Notes: a model not told the origin generated them from the letters alone. A stretch of 64,000 nt of DNA from Planctomycetota bacterium (GCA_016709145.1 JADJEK010000002.1:186001-250000); one strand, 5' to 3'; counted from the first letter of the stretch, positions 8,250 through 17,018 are shown. A program made the numbers and translations.

Positions 8250-10138
8250 GCGCCGGCCTTCGCGAGGATGCCGTCGATCGTGTTGGCCGACACCGTGTGG
8301 TAGCCGGGCCGGGCGCGGTCGTAGATGCGCCGCGCCAACGCCTTGCCCCAATCCGTGCGCACCAGGTCCTCGTACAGCGGCTTCAGGAACTTGCGCCGCC
8401 CTTGCTTCACCAGGAAGTCTTCGAGCGCGGGGAACGCGGCCTCGTAGCGTTCGCGGATCGCGATGCGCAGCCACTCGAATCGGATCTCGCTGTTGCCGGT
8501 CGCGGTCAGCGCGAAGCGTTGGTCGAGTTCCGCGAGTCGCGCGAGCGACGTGCCCGCCGGCAGCTTGCGCAGCAAGTGCAGCCAGTGGTGCGTGGTGAAT
8601 CCGCTGACGTCGAGCGAGGCGACGGCCGCGCCGGACTCGAAACGTACGCGCTCGGCGTCGACGCGCGCGAACTCGGCCGACTTCGGCTCGATCGCGTTGT
8701 CCGGCAGACCGGGCGAATGGATCCACTGGCGCAGCTTCAAGCGCTCGATCGCTCCGGCATCCGCGGCGAACAGCGTGTCGCGCAGGTGTCGCTCGAAGCG
8801 CTCGGCCGACATCGGCTGGAACGCGTAGCGCGCGAAGTAGTCGGCGAGGAAGGTGTCGAAGCGTTCGCGGCCCACGTCGCGTTCGATCGTCACCAGCAAC
8901 AGCTCGCCCTTCTCGTACGGCACGTTCGAGAACGCGTCGTCGGGGTTCCGACCGGAGACGTCGATGTGCAGCGTCGTGTCCGGGCCGTTCGCGAACGCCG
9001 TGAGATCGCTTTGCAGATCCTGCCAGCCGAGCACGTGCAGCATCTCGGCGTACGGCACGCCGTAGAGCGCTTCCATGATCCGGCGCTCGAAGTAGACGGT
9101 GAAGCCCTCGTTCAGCCACAGATCGGACCACGTCGAATTGGTGACGAGGTTGCCGGACCACGAGTGCGCGAGCTCGTGCGCGATCAACGCCACCAGCGAG
9201 CGATCGCCGGCCAGGATCGTCGGGGTCGCGAACGTGAGGCAGGGGTTCTCCATGCCGCCGAACGGGAACGACGGCGGCAAGATCAGCACGTCGAAGCGAC
9301 CCCAGCGATACGGGCCGTACAAGCGCTCCGCGAGTTCGACCATCGTCTCGGTGTCGGCCAGTTCCCACGCCGCGCCCTCGACCACCTGCGGCTCGGCGAA
9401 TACGCCGGTGCGCGCGCCGATCGGTCGGAACGCAAGGTCGCCGACGGCCAGCGCGATGAGGTACGAGGGCACCGGCTGCTCGAGCGCGAATCGGTAGGCG
9501 ATCCGGCCGTCGGCCGTCGCGACGCCGTCATCGAGGCGCGCGGCCGACATCACGGCGCGCAAGCCGGCGGGGGCCGTGATGCGCGCGTCGTACGACTGCC
9601 GCACGCCGGGCGTGTCCTGGCACGGGATCCACGTGCGCGTGAGGATGGCTTGGCCTTGCGTGAACAGGAACGGCTTGCCGCTCTGCGTCTGGCGCGGCTC
9701 GAGCCACTGGAGTGCCGCCGCGTCCTTGGTCTCGTACTCGATGACGACCGTGTTCGACGCCCCGAGGTCGATGCGCAACGCCGAGCCGAGCACCGCGTCG
9801 CGCGGCGACAGCGCGTGGACGAGCGCAGCCCCGTCGCCGTCGCGCACGGCCGCGATCTGGAGACCCTCGGTGTCGAGCCATACCGAGGACGCGCCCGGCG
9901 CTCGATCCAGCGTGAGGCGCGCCTTGCCGCGCAGCGCCTTGCCGACGAAGTCCGCGTCGAGGTCGAGAGCGATGTGCGTGACCCGACACTCGTCCGGGCG
10001 CGCGTAGGAGTGGATGTCGCGTTCCATCGTGATCTCCGAGGGGGCGGGCGGTCGCGAACCGGGGATGCCGCAACCGTTCGGGGCGAGAACCGCGACCCAA
10101 AGGCCGAGGAACCAAGGACGGCGAGCGGACGAACTCAT
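8246..10138 (-). CDS. M1 family aminopeptidase (LTA4 hydrolase-like)
   Basis: This is a zinc aminopeptidase of family M1 with 630 residues. The exopeptidase motif GGMEN is at 294-298 and the zinc site HELAH at 321-325, with the third ligand Glu344 in WLNEGFTVYFE. A C-terminal helical repeat region (QGRRKFLKPLYEDL) as in leukotriene A4 hydrolase follows. The N-terminus is hydrophobic and ends in APNGC, a poor lipobox, so it is exported and possibly a lipoprotein. It probably trims peptides in the periplasm. The start at 10138 lies 53 bases after a TAGAGT -10-like element on this strand. It is the first gene of a two-gene unit with the acyl-CoA synthetase. Confidence 0.9.
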   Translation of the reverse strand: MSSSARRPWFLGLWVAVLAPNGCGIPGSRPPAPSEITMERDIHSYARPDECRVTHIALDLDADFVGKALRGKARLTLDRAPGASSVWLDTEGLQIAAVRDGDGAALVHALSPRDAVLGSALRIDLGASNTVVIEYETKDAAALQWLEPRQTQSGKPFLFTQGQAILTRTWIPCQDTPGVRQSYDARITAPAGLRAVMSAARLDDGVATADGRIAYRFALEQPVPSYLIALAVGDLAFRPIGARTGVFAEPQVVEGAAWELADTETMVELAERLYGPYRWGRFDVLILPPSFPFGGMENPCLTFATPTILAGDRSLVALIAHELAHSWSGNLVTNSTWSDLWLNEGFTVYFERRIMEALYGVPYAEMLHVLGWQDLQSDLTAFANGPDTTLHIDVSGRNPDDAFSNVPYEKGELLLVTIERDVGRERFDTFLADYFARYAFQPMSAERFERHLRDTLFAADAGAIERLKLRQWIHSPGLPDNAIEPKSAEFARVDAERVRFESGAAVASLDVSGFTTHHWLHLLRKLPAGTSLARLAELDQRFALTATGNSEIRFEWLRIAIRERYEAAFPALEDFLVKQGRRKFLKPLYEDLVRTDWGKALARRIYDRARPGYHTVSANTIDGILAKAGA

Positions 10139-10381
10139 GAACCAGGCTCCGGACGACCGAAGAAGTGACGGCGATGGGAGGTGCGCGCGGACTCTACGCA
10201 GCTCGCACGCCGGATGCGGGACGCGAGGGCGGGCTTTTTCGTCGCGACCGCCGGGCCGCGCGAAAATCCGCTGGCGTTCGGCCCGGATGTCGGTATCTCA
10301 TCTCCGATTCCGCGGCATGCGCGGATGGTGCGGTGCGGTGACGAGAAGTACTGAAGCACGACGTAGCGGCAGGAGCGAGCG
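10139..10381. promoter_or_regulatory. Divergent promoter region, M1 peptidase / gltA
   Basis: These 243 bases hold no credible gene. On the minus strand a TAGAGT hexamer (plus strand ACTCTA at 10191-10196) could be the -10 box of the peptidase gene. On the plus strand GGCAGGAG just before 10382 is the gltA ribosome binding site; I see no convincing -35/-10 pair for gltA. Confidence 0.4.
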
Positions 10382-11668
10382 ATGGGCGAGGTGGCCAAGC
10401 TGACCTTCAACGGCAAGACGATCGATCTGCCGGTCATCGAAGGAACGGAACACGAGAAAGGGATCGACCTCGCCAAGTTGCGGTCGGAGACCGGTCTCAT
10501 CACGTACGACCCCGGCTACATGAACAGCGGGGCGTGCCAGAGCTCGATCACCTACATCGACGGTGAGGCCGGCATCCTGCGCTACCGCGGGTACCCGATC
10601 GAAGAGCTCGCCGAGCGCTCGAACTTCCTCGAGGTCAGCTGGTTGTTGCTGAACGGCGAGTTGCCCGCAAAGGGCGCGCTGGACGGCTTCGCCCAGGACC
10701 TCCGCATGCACTCGATGCTGCACGAGGACATGAAGGCGTTCTTCAACGCGTTCCCGAAGAACGCGCATCCGATGGCGGTCGGCGCCGCGGTCGTGAACGC
10801 GATGTCGACCTTCTATCAGGACTCGAGCGACCCCTCGAATCCCGAGCACGTCCGGATCTCGACCATCCGCCTGCTGGCGAAGATGCCGACGATCGCGGCG
10901 TACTGCTACAAGCACAGCAAGGGTCAGCCGTTCATCTATCCGAACAACCGGCTCGACTACTGCTCGAACTTCCTGCACATGATGTTCGCGACGCCGTGCG
11001 ACGAATACGTCGTCGATCCGGCGGTCGCGCGCGCACTCGACGTGCTGTTGATCCTGCACGCGGACCACGAGCAGAACTGCTCGACGAGCACGGTGCGCAT
11101 GGTCGGGAGTTCGCTCGCGAACCTGTTCGCGTCGATCTCGGCGGGCGTCGCCGCGCTGTGGGGACCGCGTCATGGTGGCGCCAACCAGGCGGTCATCGAG
11201 ATGCTCGAGGAAATCGCTGCCGAGGGCATCTCGGGCAAGACGTTCCTCGAGAAGTGCAAGGACAAGAACGACACGCGCCGCCTGATGGGCTTCGGCCACC
11301 GCGTCTACAAGAACTACGACCCGCGCGCGAAGATCATCAAGACCGTCTGCATGGACGTGCTGTCGCGCATGAAGCGGTCGAGTCGATTGCTCGACATCGC
11401 GATGGAGCTCGAGGGCGTCGCGCTGAAGGACGAGTACTTCGTCACGCGCAAGCTCTACCCGAACGTCGACTTCTACTCGGGCATCATCTACCAGGCGATC
11501 GGCATCCCGACCGACATGTTCACCGTGCTGTTCGCGATGGGGCGCCTGCCCGGCTGGATCGCGCAGTGGCAGGAGCTGCAGAAGGACCCGACCAACAAGA
11601 TCGGTCGTCCGCGGCAGATCTACACCGGTGCGACCAAGCGCGCGTACTCGCCGATGGACAAGCGCTGA
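10382..11668 (+). CDS. gltA: Citrate synthase GltA
   Basis: Citrate synthase condenses oxaloacetate and acetyl-CoA at the entry of the TCA cycle. The 428-residue product has nearly the E. coli GltA length and all catalytic residues: His264 (GPRHGGANQ), His306 (MGFGHRVYK) and Asp363 (YPNVDFYSG), matching E. coli His264, His305 and Asp362. The N-terminal domain (LTFNGKTIDLPVIEGTE) is the type found in the large, NADH-sensitive citrate synthases, so hexameric structure is likely. The start ATG has AGGAG seven bases upstream. It is transcribed alone. Confidence 0.96.
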   Translation: MGEVAKLTFNGKTIDLPVIEGTEHEKGIDLAKLRSETGLITYDPGYMNSGACQSSITYIDGEAGILRYRGYPIEELAERSNFLEVSWLLLNGELPAKGALDGFAQDLRMHSMLHEDMKAFFNAFPKNAHPMAVGAAVVNAMSTFYQDSSDPSNPEHVRISTIRLLAKMPTIAAYCYKHSKGQPFIYPNNRLDYCSNFLHMMFATPCDEYVVDPAVARALDVLLILHADHEQNCSTSTVRMVGSSLANLFASISAGVAALWGPRHGGANQAVIEMLEEIAAEGISGKTFLEKCKDKNDTRRLMGFGHRVYKNYDPRAKIIKTVCMDVLSRMKRSSRLLDIAMELEGVALKDEYFVTRKLYPNVDFYSGIIYQAIGIPTDMFTVLFAMGRLPGWIAQWQELQKDPTNKIGRPRQIYTGATKRAYSPMDKR

Positions 11669-11683
11669 CGCGACCGCGCGCGA

Positions 11684-12043
11684 TCACTTCGAAGCGTCGC
11701 GAACCGCCTGCGCCAGCGCCTTGCTGGTGATGGCGCGGTGCGAGGCGTTCCACACCAACTTGCCGTCGCGGACCAACAGGGCCTGCGGGCTTTCGTGCCG
11801 CACGCCGAGTTCGGTCGCCGCATGGTTCGACACCGGGCGTTCCTCGATCACGCGGATCACTGCGGAGCGCGTGGAGCGGCCGGGGCCGCCGAGGAACTCG
11901 AGGTACTCGTCGTAGGCAGCCGCGCTGATCGGGCACGCCGTGGAATGCTTGAACAGGAGCACGACACCCGGCACCGCAAGGGCCGCGTCGAGCTCGGCGA
12001 CCGACCGCAGCAGGGTGGGGCTGGACTTCTCGTTGCCGCTCAT
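11684..12043 (-). CDS. YtxJ/BrxC-type monothiol bacilliredoxin
   Basis: This 119-residue thioredoxin-fold protein matches the bacillithiol-associated YtxJ (BrxC) family. The active site is FKHSTACPIS with the single reactive Cys37 (TCPI-type monothiol motif). HESPQALLVRDGKLVWNASH and the final ITSKAL are also family features. In Bacillus these proteins reduce mixed disulfides between proteins and bacillithiol. The gene is divergent from the BrxA/BrxB-type gene at 12139, with a palindrome between them, which suggests joint control. No bacillithiol synthesis gene (bshA/B/C) is in the window. Confidence 0.88.
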   Translation of the reverse strand: MSGNEKSSPTLLRSVAELDAALAVPGVVLLFKHSTACPISAAAYDEYLEFLGGPGRSTRSAVIRVIEERPVSNHAATELGVRHESPQALLVRDGKLVWNASHRAITSKALAQAVRDASK

Positions 12044-12074
12044 GGAGACCTCCGCGTCGCGCCGGGGCGAACAC

Positions 12075-12090
12075 GCGCTATAAGTAGCGC
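12075..12090. promoter_or_regulatory. Perfect palindrome between divergent bacilliredoxin genes
   Basis: GCGCTA and TAGCGC flank a TAAG centre. The centre also contains TATAAG, a possible -10 box for the plus-strand gene 49 bases downstream. A repressor or redox-sensing regulator bound here would cover that promoter. This is inference from position and symmetry. Confidence 0.5.
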
Positions 12091-12138
12091 CTTTCCATCC
12101 TGACCCATACGCGCGGAATCGACGCAGCGGAGGAACTC

Positions 12139-12747
12139 GTGAATCCCCAAGACGTGCCGAACTACGACGAAGATGCCGTGAAGCCGATGCGCGACGAACT
12201 GACCAGCGTCGGTTTCGCCGAGATGCGCTCGGCCGAAGCCGTCGATCAGGCGTTCTCGAAGCCGGGTACCGCGGTCGTGATCATCAACTCCGTCTGTGGT
12301 TGCGCGGCCGGCGGCGCGCGCCCGGGCGTCACGATGGCGCTGCAGCACGCGAAGATCCCCGACCAACTGCTGACGTCGTTCGCCGGACAGGACAAGTCGG
12401 CGGTGAACCGGATCCGCTCGCACCTGAAGGACTTCCCGCCGTCGTCGCCGTTCATCGCGGTGCTGAAGGACGGCAAGCCGGTCAAGGTCATGCAGCGGAC
12501 CGACATCGAAGGCAAGGACGCCGATCGCGTCGCGGCCGAACTCAAGGCCGCCTTCGAGGCGCACTGCTCGCGATCGGGTCCGTCGATCTCGCCCGAGGAG
12601 TTCGCGAAGCTGAAGGGCGTGAAGGCCTGCGGTTCGACGATCCCGCCGGCGACCGTGAAGATCCAGGGCATGGCCAGTCACGGTCAGCCGAACTCGGGCG
12701 GCCAGGCCGGCGACGACCCGACCAAGCCGTGGTGGAAGAAGTGGTGA
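12139..12747 (+). CDS. BrxA/BrxB family bacilliredoxin with C-terminal extension
   Basis: The first 140 residues match the BrxA/BrxB bacilliredoxins (formerly DUF1094): the CGC active site at Cys53-Gly-Cys55 in NSVCGCAAGGARPGV, and the segment VFxAGQD-like SFAGQDKSAVNRIR. These enzymes remove bacillithiol from modified proteins. The protein reaches 202 residues because of an added tail with two more cysteines (AHCSRSG, GVKACGST) and a tryptophan-rich end (PTKPWWKKW). The GTG start has GGAGGA seven bases upstream. Together with the divergent YtxJ-type gene it indicates that this organism uses bacillithiol or a close analogue. Confidence 0.88.
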   Translation: MNPQDVPNYDEDAVKPMRDELTSVGFAEMRSAEAVDQAFSKPGTAVVIINSVCGCAAGGARPGVTMALQHAKIPDQLLTSFAGQDKSAVNRIRSHLKDFPPSSPFIAVLKDGKPVKVMQRTDIEGKDADRVAAELKAAFEAHCSRSGPSISPEEFAKLKGVKACGSTIPPATVKIQGMASHGQPNSGGQAGDDPTKPWWKKW

Positions 12748-12778
12748 GCGCGTAGTCGCCACGATCGCGCCACCGCGA

Positions 12779-12819
12779 GCCCGAGGCCGACCGCGACAGG
12801 TTCGCGGTCGGCCTCGGGC
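12779..12819 (+). terminator. 18-bp perfect hairpin after the bacilliredoxin gene
   Basis: Arms at 12779-12796 and 12802-12819 pair perfectly around a five-base CAGGT loop, 31 bases after the stop. Only GTTCC follows, so there is no U-tract. It looks like a GC-only terminator or stabilising stem. Confidence 0.65.
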
Positions 12820-12927
12820 GTTCCACACGCTGTCGACGCCGCGCGCGCCGGCTGCGACCGAAGTCGATCCGACCGCAGCTCGATCGTGATCGCTACGATC
12901 GCGCGCCTTCCTTCGCGGAGTTCCCTC

Positions 12928-12983
12928 ATGCGTCGACTCGCGCTCGTTGCGTTGCTGCTTGCGGCCTTGCCTACCGCCGGTGC
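12928..12983 (+). other. Out-of-frame lipoprotein signal peptide of the next gene
   Basis: The ATG at 12928 opens a peptide MRRLALVALLLAALPTAG that runs out of frame with the following gene and stops at 12997-12999. If one T is restored at about 12981 the reading becomes LPTAGC, a perfect lipobox, and joins the frame at 12987. The genuine gene therefore most likely spans 12928-13481. Confidence 0.75.
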
Positions 12984-12986
12984 ACG

Positions 12987-13481
12987 ATGTTCGCCCTGAT
13001 GGGAATGGCGGGTGCTCCGATCTGGCAGGCCGACGTCTATCCCGACCTCACGTTCGATGACGTCTTCGTCGTCGCCGAGGCGCAGATCGACCGCGACTAC
13101 GAGATCGTGCGCAGCGATCGCCAGAACGGCGTGATCGAGACCGCGTGGGATCACGGTTCGATCTCGCCGCAGACGCGTTTGCTGCAGCGCGAGCAAGTCG
13201 TCGTCAACGTGTCCGCGACCGAGGACGGCGTCGAATTGCGTCTGCGCGTGCGCCGGCAGGTGAAGGAGCGGCTCGGACTGCTGGCCGGTGAACAAGAGAA
13301 CCAAGAGGGGTGGGAGGAAGGCCGCGACGACGTCGAGCGCGCCGAGGTCTTGTTCGGGAAGATCCAGGCCGTGCTGAAAGTCGGCCGACCGTCGGAGGAG
13401 TTCTATCGCCGCCGCCGTGATCCGTCGGCGCCCTCGATCGACGCGTCGGATGCGCCGCCGCCGGGCGCCTCGGAGCCATGA
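12987..13481 (+). CDS. Probable lipoprotein of unknown function (5' end frameshifted)
   Basis: As read, the protein has 164 residues from the ATG at 12987, with no signal peptide. The start MFALMGMAGAPIW is really the continuation of a lipoprotein signal encoded in another frame at 12928 (see the separate entry). The body (YPDLTFDDVFVVAEAQIDRDYEIVRSD and WDHGSISPQT) looks like a small periplasmic alpha/beta domain for which I recognise no named family. The C-terminus is charged and then proline-rich. The stop overlaps the next gene as ATGA, so it is the first gene of a pair with an acyl-CoA synthetase. Either the sequence has a one-base error or the gene lost its export signal. Confidence 0.7.
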   Translation: MFALMGMAGAPIWQADVYPDLTFDDVFVVAEAQIDRDYEIVRSDRQNGVIETAWDHGSISPQTRLLQREQVVVNVSATEDGVELRLRVRRQVKERLGLLAGEQENQEGWEEGRDDVERAEVLFGKIQAVLKVGRPSEEFYRRRRDPSAPSIDASDAPPPGASEP

Positions 13482-15052
13482 GCTCGGCGAACTACAACCT
13501 CGCGCAAGACGTCGTCGATCGACACGTGCTCGCGGGACACGGCGAGCGGGTGGCTCTCGTGTTCCGGGACAGCGCCGGTTTCGACGCGTCGTGGACGTAT
13601 CGCGATCTCGCGATCCTGTCGAACCGCTTCGCGCGCGTCCTGCGCGGCAAGGGCGTGACGCGCGGCGATCGCGTGTTGTTCCGTGTGCCGAACCACCCCG
13701 CGTTCTACGTCGGAGCGCTCGGCTGCGCGAAGCTCGGCGCGGTGTTCATTCCGACCAGCACGTTGTTCAAGGCCGACGAAGTACGGACTCGTCTGGCCGA
13801 TTCGGGCGCGGTTTGCGCGGTGACGACGCGTGCGTTGTCGCCGGAGATCGAAGCCGCGAGCACGTCGTGTCCCGAGTTGCGCGAGATCCTGATCGTCGAC
13901 GACGCCGGTGAAGAGACCGTGCGCGGCGATCGCTCGCTGTCCTCCTGCATGAGCCGCGTGTCCGACCACTTCGTCGCGACCGCGACTCGTGCAGACGATC
14001 CGGCGTTCCTCGCGTACACGAGCGGCACGACGGCCGAACCGAAGGGCATCGTGCACCTGCAGCGCTACGCGCGCAGCTACGACTACCTGATCCGCGATTG
14101 GCACGACTTCCAGTTCGGCGACGTCGTGACGTGTCCGGCCGAGATCGGCTGGATGCTGCCGGTGGCATCGACGTTCCTGTACGCGTTCCGTGCCGGTGTC
14201 ACGGTGTTCCTCTACCGCGAGCGCGAGCCGCGTTTCTCCGCGACCACGTGGTTCGAGCTGATCGAGCGCCACGCGGTGACGAACTTCGTCGGCACGCCGA
14301 CCATGTGGCGCACGCTGCTCGCCGCGGCCGAGCATCCCGGCTCGCAATCGTTGCGGCGCCTGCGCCACGGCACGTCGGCGGGAGAACCGCTCGCGGCCGA
14401 TACCGTCGAACGACTGCGCTCCGGCTTCGGACTCGAGGTCCTCGACGGGCTCGGCATGAGCGAGTGCATGGTCTACGCCCACAACCGCACGGGCGCGGTC
14501 GTGCCGGGTGCATGTGGCCGCGCCGGGCGCGGACTCGTCTGCCAAGTCCAAGACGACTCGGGTCGCGAAGTCGGCGTGGGCGAAGAAGGCGTGCTCTGCC
14601 TCGAGCGCGCGTCGCATCCAGGCCTGATGCGCGAGTACTGGAATCGACCGGACGCCACGGCCGCCGTGTTCCGCGATCGTTGGTATTGGTCGGGCGACGT
14701 GGTGATGCGCGGCGAAGACGGCGTGCTGTGGTTCCGCGGCCGTGCCGACGACGTCATGAAGTGCTCGGGTTACCGCATCTCGCCATTCGAGATCGAGAAC
14801 TGCTTGCAGAGCCATCCGGCGGTGCTCGAAGCCGCGGCCGTCGAGAAGTCCGATGCCCGCGCCGGCGCCATCGTCCGCGCCGTGGTGACGCTCCGTGCGG
14901 GTGCGCACCCCACCGCGGAACTCGAAACCGAGTTGATCGCGCACGTGAAGAGTCGACTGGCGGCGTTCAAAGCTCCGAAGCAGATCGAGTTCGTCGCCGC
15001 GCTGCCGAAGACGCAGAGCGGCAAGATCCAACGTCGACTGCTGCGTGCCTGA
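13478..15052 (+). CDS. Acyl-CoA synthetase (benzoate/medium-chain type)
   Basis: A second ANL-superfamily enzyme, 524 residues. The nucleotide loop is YTSGTTAEPKG at 180-190, where one position of the common TGxPKG is altered to AEPKG as in many acetyl-CoA/benzoate-CoA ligase relatives. The signature YWSGDVVMRGEDG, the hinge RGRADDVMKCSGYRISPFEIE and the catalytic lysine in QSGKIQRR (Lys516) are all present. The context VTCPAEIGWMLPVASTFLYAF resembles medium-chain and aromatic acyl-CoA synthetases; the exact acid cannot be told. Its start overlaps the lipoprotein stop. Confidence 0.85.
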   Translation: MSSANYNLAQDVVDRHVLAGHGERVALVFRDSAGFDASWTYRDLAILSNRFARVLRGKGVTRGDRVLFRVPNHPAFYVGALGCAKLGAVFIPTSTLFKADEVRTRLADSGAVCAVTTRALSPEIEAASTSCPELREILIVDDAGEETVRGDRSLSSCMSRVSDHFVATATRADDPAFLAYTSGTTAEPKGIVHLQRYARSYDYLIRDWHDFQFGDVVTCPAEIGWMLPVASTFLYAFRAGVTVFLYREREPRFSATTWFELIERHAVTNFVGTPTMWRTLLAAAEHPGSQSLRRLRHGTSAGEPLAADTVERLRSGFGLEVLDGLGMSECMVYAHNRTGAVVPGACGRAGRGLVCQVQDDSGREVGVGEEGVLCLERASHPGLMREYWNRPDATAAVFRDRWYWSGDVVMRGEDGVLWFRGRADDVMKCSGYRISPFEIENCLQSHPAVLEAAAVEKSDARAGAIVRAVVTLRAGAHPTAELETELIAHVKSRLAAFKAPKQIEFVAALPKTQSGKIQRRLLRA

Positions 15053-15107
15053 ACGCCGCGCTCGCGTGCGCGCGACGCGGCGGCCGACGACGTCGATGCG
15101 TCGCCGA

Positions 15108-16898
15108 TCAGTCCTTCTCCGGGATCTCGATGCCGTAGTCGCCGATCTTCTTGTTCAACGTCGGCCACGAGATGCCGAGGGCCTTCGCCGCCGCGCCCTT
15201 CTTGTAGTGGCAGAACGCCAGCGCACGTTCGATCGCGATCTTCTCGACGTTGTCGAGCGCGAGGTCGCCGGGATCGAGCGGGAACGGGAACAGCTTGGCC
15301 GTGACTTCCTCGCTGGAGGACAACATCACGGCGCGCTCGATGACGTTCGAAAGTTCGCGGATGTTGCCGGGCCATTGGTACGACGTCAGCGCGCGCAACG
15401 CGTCGTGCGACAGCGTGCGGGCTCGGCGGTTGATGCGGCGCGAATGCAGCTTGAGGAAGTGATCGGCGAGCAAAGGGATGTCGTCGCGGCGATCACGCAG
15501 CGGCGGCAGCATCACGGTGTCGGTCGCGATCAACGCCAACAGTTCTTCGTGGAAACCGCCGGTCTTGACCGCCGCCGCGAGGTCGTGCGCGGACGCGGTG
15601 ATCAACCGGACGTCGAGCGGCGGCTCGCCCTCGGCGCGTTGACTGCGCTCGCGCAACACCGCCGCGAGTCGGGCTTGACTGGCCAAGTCGAGTGCGTCGA
15701 TCTCGTCGAGGAACAGCGATCCGCCGCGCGCGCGCTCGATCGCGCCGAGTTGGTCGTCGGTGATCGCTTTCGCGTGCGAGCGCTTGCGGCCGAGGATCTC
15801 GGCCTCGAGTTGCGAGTCCGGCGTCGCCGAGCAGTTGATCGCGACGAACGGGCCGTTGCGACGCGGCGAGAGTTCGTGCAGGTGGCGCGCGAACAACTCC
15901 TTGCCGGTGCCGGTTTCGCCGACGAACAGCAGCGGGCCGGGTGCGGACGCATTACGGCGGAGATGACGCAGCACGTCCTTCAGCGGCGGGCTCTCGCCGA
16001 CGATGCGCGTCTCGGTTTCGTCCGGGCGCTGCTGCTTCGCGACCTCGCTGCGCAGGCGCTCATGCAAGTCGGCGGTGTGCAGCAAGCTGCCGCCCGCGGT
16101 GACGAGCCGCGCCGCGAGCGCGATCTGCGCGGCCGAGAACGGCTTCTTGCGACGATCGACGTAGAGCAGCGCCAGTGGCTCGGTGCCGCGGCGTAGCGGC
16201 GCGACCAGCGCGAACTGACTCGACTTGCCGCTCTGCTCGAGCAGCAACAGCTTGTTCTCCGCCATGCATTCGCGCACGAACGCGCGATCCGGATCGAGCC
16301 GCAATTCGGTCCGGCTGACCACGATCGGAGTGCGGCCATCGCCGCCGTCGTGGCGGTAGATCAACATTGCCGCGCGATCGGGTTCGAGCAATCGTTGCGC
16401 GGCGTCGACCAGCGCGAGCGCCAGCACGTGCAAGTCGGGCGTGCCGCGCCCGGTCTCGAGCACCGACTCGAGAGCCGAGAGCAGCGGCGCATCCGCGGCG
16501 CTGGAGCCAGCGGCAACGAGCTCGGCGATCCCACGGCGATCGACGATCTTGGCGTCGTCCTTCAAGGCTTGCTCGAGCACGACGGTGGCGCCGGGATCGC
16601 GCTTCGCGAGCAAGACGCGGAACACGGTGTTGCCGACGAGCAGTCGATCGCCGTCGGAGAGCACTCCGCTCGCTTGCTTGGTCCCGTTGACGAACGTGCC
16701 GTTGGTCGAGTCCATGTCCTCGAACCGGCAGCCGCCGCCTTCGGGAACCACGCGCACGTGATGCCGCGAGCACGACTCGTCGGCGAGCACGACGTCGGCG
16801 GTGGGGGACCTCCCGATGACGGCCTCGCGCGACAGTTCGAACTCGCGGCCGCGCCCGTCGGCGCTCTCGATCAACAACTTCACGGTCGACACGAGCAT
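15108..16898 (-). CDS. FHA-GAF-AAA+ transcriptional regulator lacking GAFTGA
   Basis: The 596-residue protein has an N-terminal FHA domain (GR at 29-30, SRHH at 44-47, NGT at 66-68), a GAF-like middle (about 115-275), an AAA+ NtrC-type domain and a Fis-type helix-turn-helix at the end (KGAAAKALGISWPTLNKKI). Walker A (GETGTGKEL, near 327) and Walker B (GGSLFLDEID) are intact and the arginine-finger region RERSQ is present. The L1 loop that should read ExxxGAFTGA reads ILGRKRSHAKAITDD. Without GAFTGA it is unlikely to remodel sigma-54 polymerase in the usual way. The FHA domain suggests control by a Ser/Thr kinase. A GTG at 16892 has better spacing to GGAG and is an alternative start. Confidence 0.87.
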   Translation of the reverse strand: MLVSTVKLLIESADGRGREFELSREAVIGRSPTADVVLADESCSRHHVRVVPEGGGCRFEDMDSTNGTFVNGTKQASGVLSDGDRLLVGNTVFRVLLAKRDPGATVVLEQALKDDAKIVDRRGIAELVAAGSSAADAPLLSALESVLETGRGTPDLHVLALALVDAAQRLLEPDRAAMLIYRHDGGDGRTPIVVSRTELRLDPDRAFVRECMAENKLLLLEQSGKSSQFALVAPLRRGTEPLALLYVDRRKKPFSAAQIALAARLVTAGGSLLHTADLHERLRSEVAKQQRPDETETRIVGESPPLKDVLRHLRRNASAPGPLLFVGETGTGKELFARHLHELSPRRNGPFVAINCSATPDSQLEAEILGRKRSHAKAITDDQLGAIERARGGSLFLDEIDALDLASQARLAAVLRERSQRAEGEPPLDVRLITASAHDLAAAVKTGGFHEELLALIATDTVMLPPLRDRRDDIPLLADHFLKLHSRRINRRARTLSHDALRALTSYQWPGNIRELSNVIERAVMLSSSEEVTAKLFPFPLDPGDLALDNVEKIAIERALAFCHYKKGAAAKALGISWPTLNKKIGDYGIEIPEKD

Positions 16899-17018
16899 CT
16901 CCGGGGCTGCGAGGGCGGGCGCAGACTCTACCAGCGCGAATCCGACCGTCGCGCGTGCGCCTGCGTCGTGCGCGAGTCCACCTACGTCGCATTCCGCGCG
17001 GCTGGTAGAGTCCGCCGC
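16899..17018. promoter_or_regulatory. Divergent promoters with mirrored extended -10 boxes
   Basis: The sequence GCTGGTAGAGTC, with an extended -10 (TGGTAGAGT), appears on the plus strand with TAGAGT at 17006-17011 and inverted on the minus strand with ACTCTA at 16925-16930. Each would start transcription close to its gene. On the plus side the predicted start point falls at or next to the GTG at 17019, so that message may be leaderless. Confidence 0.6.
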
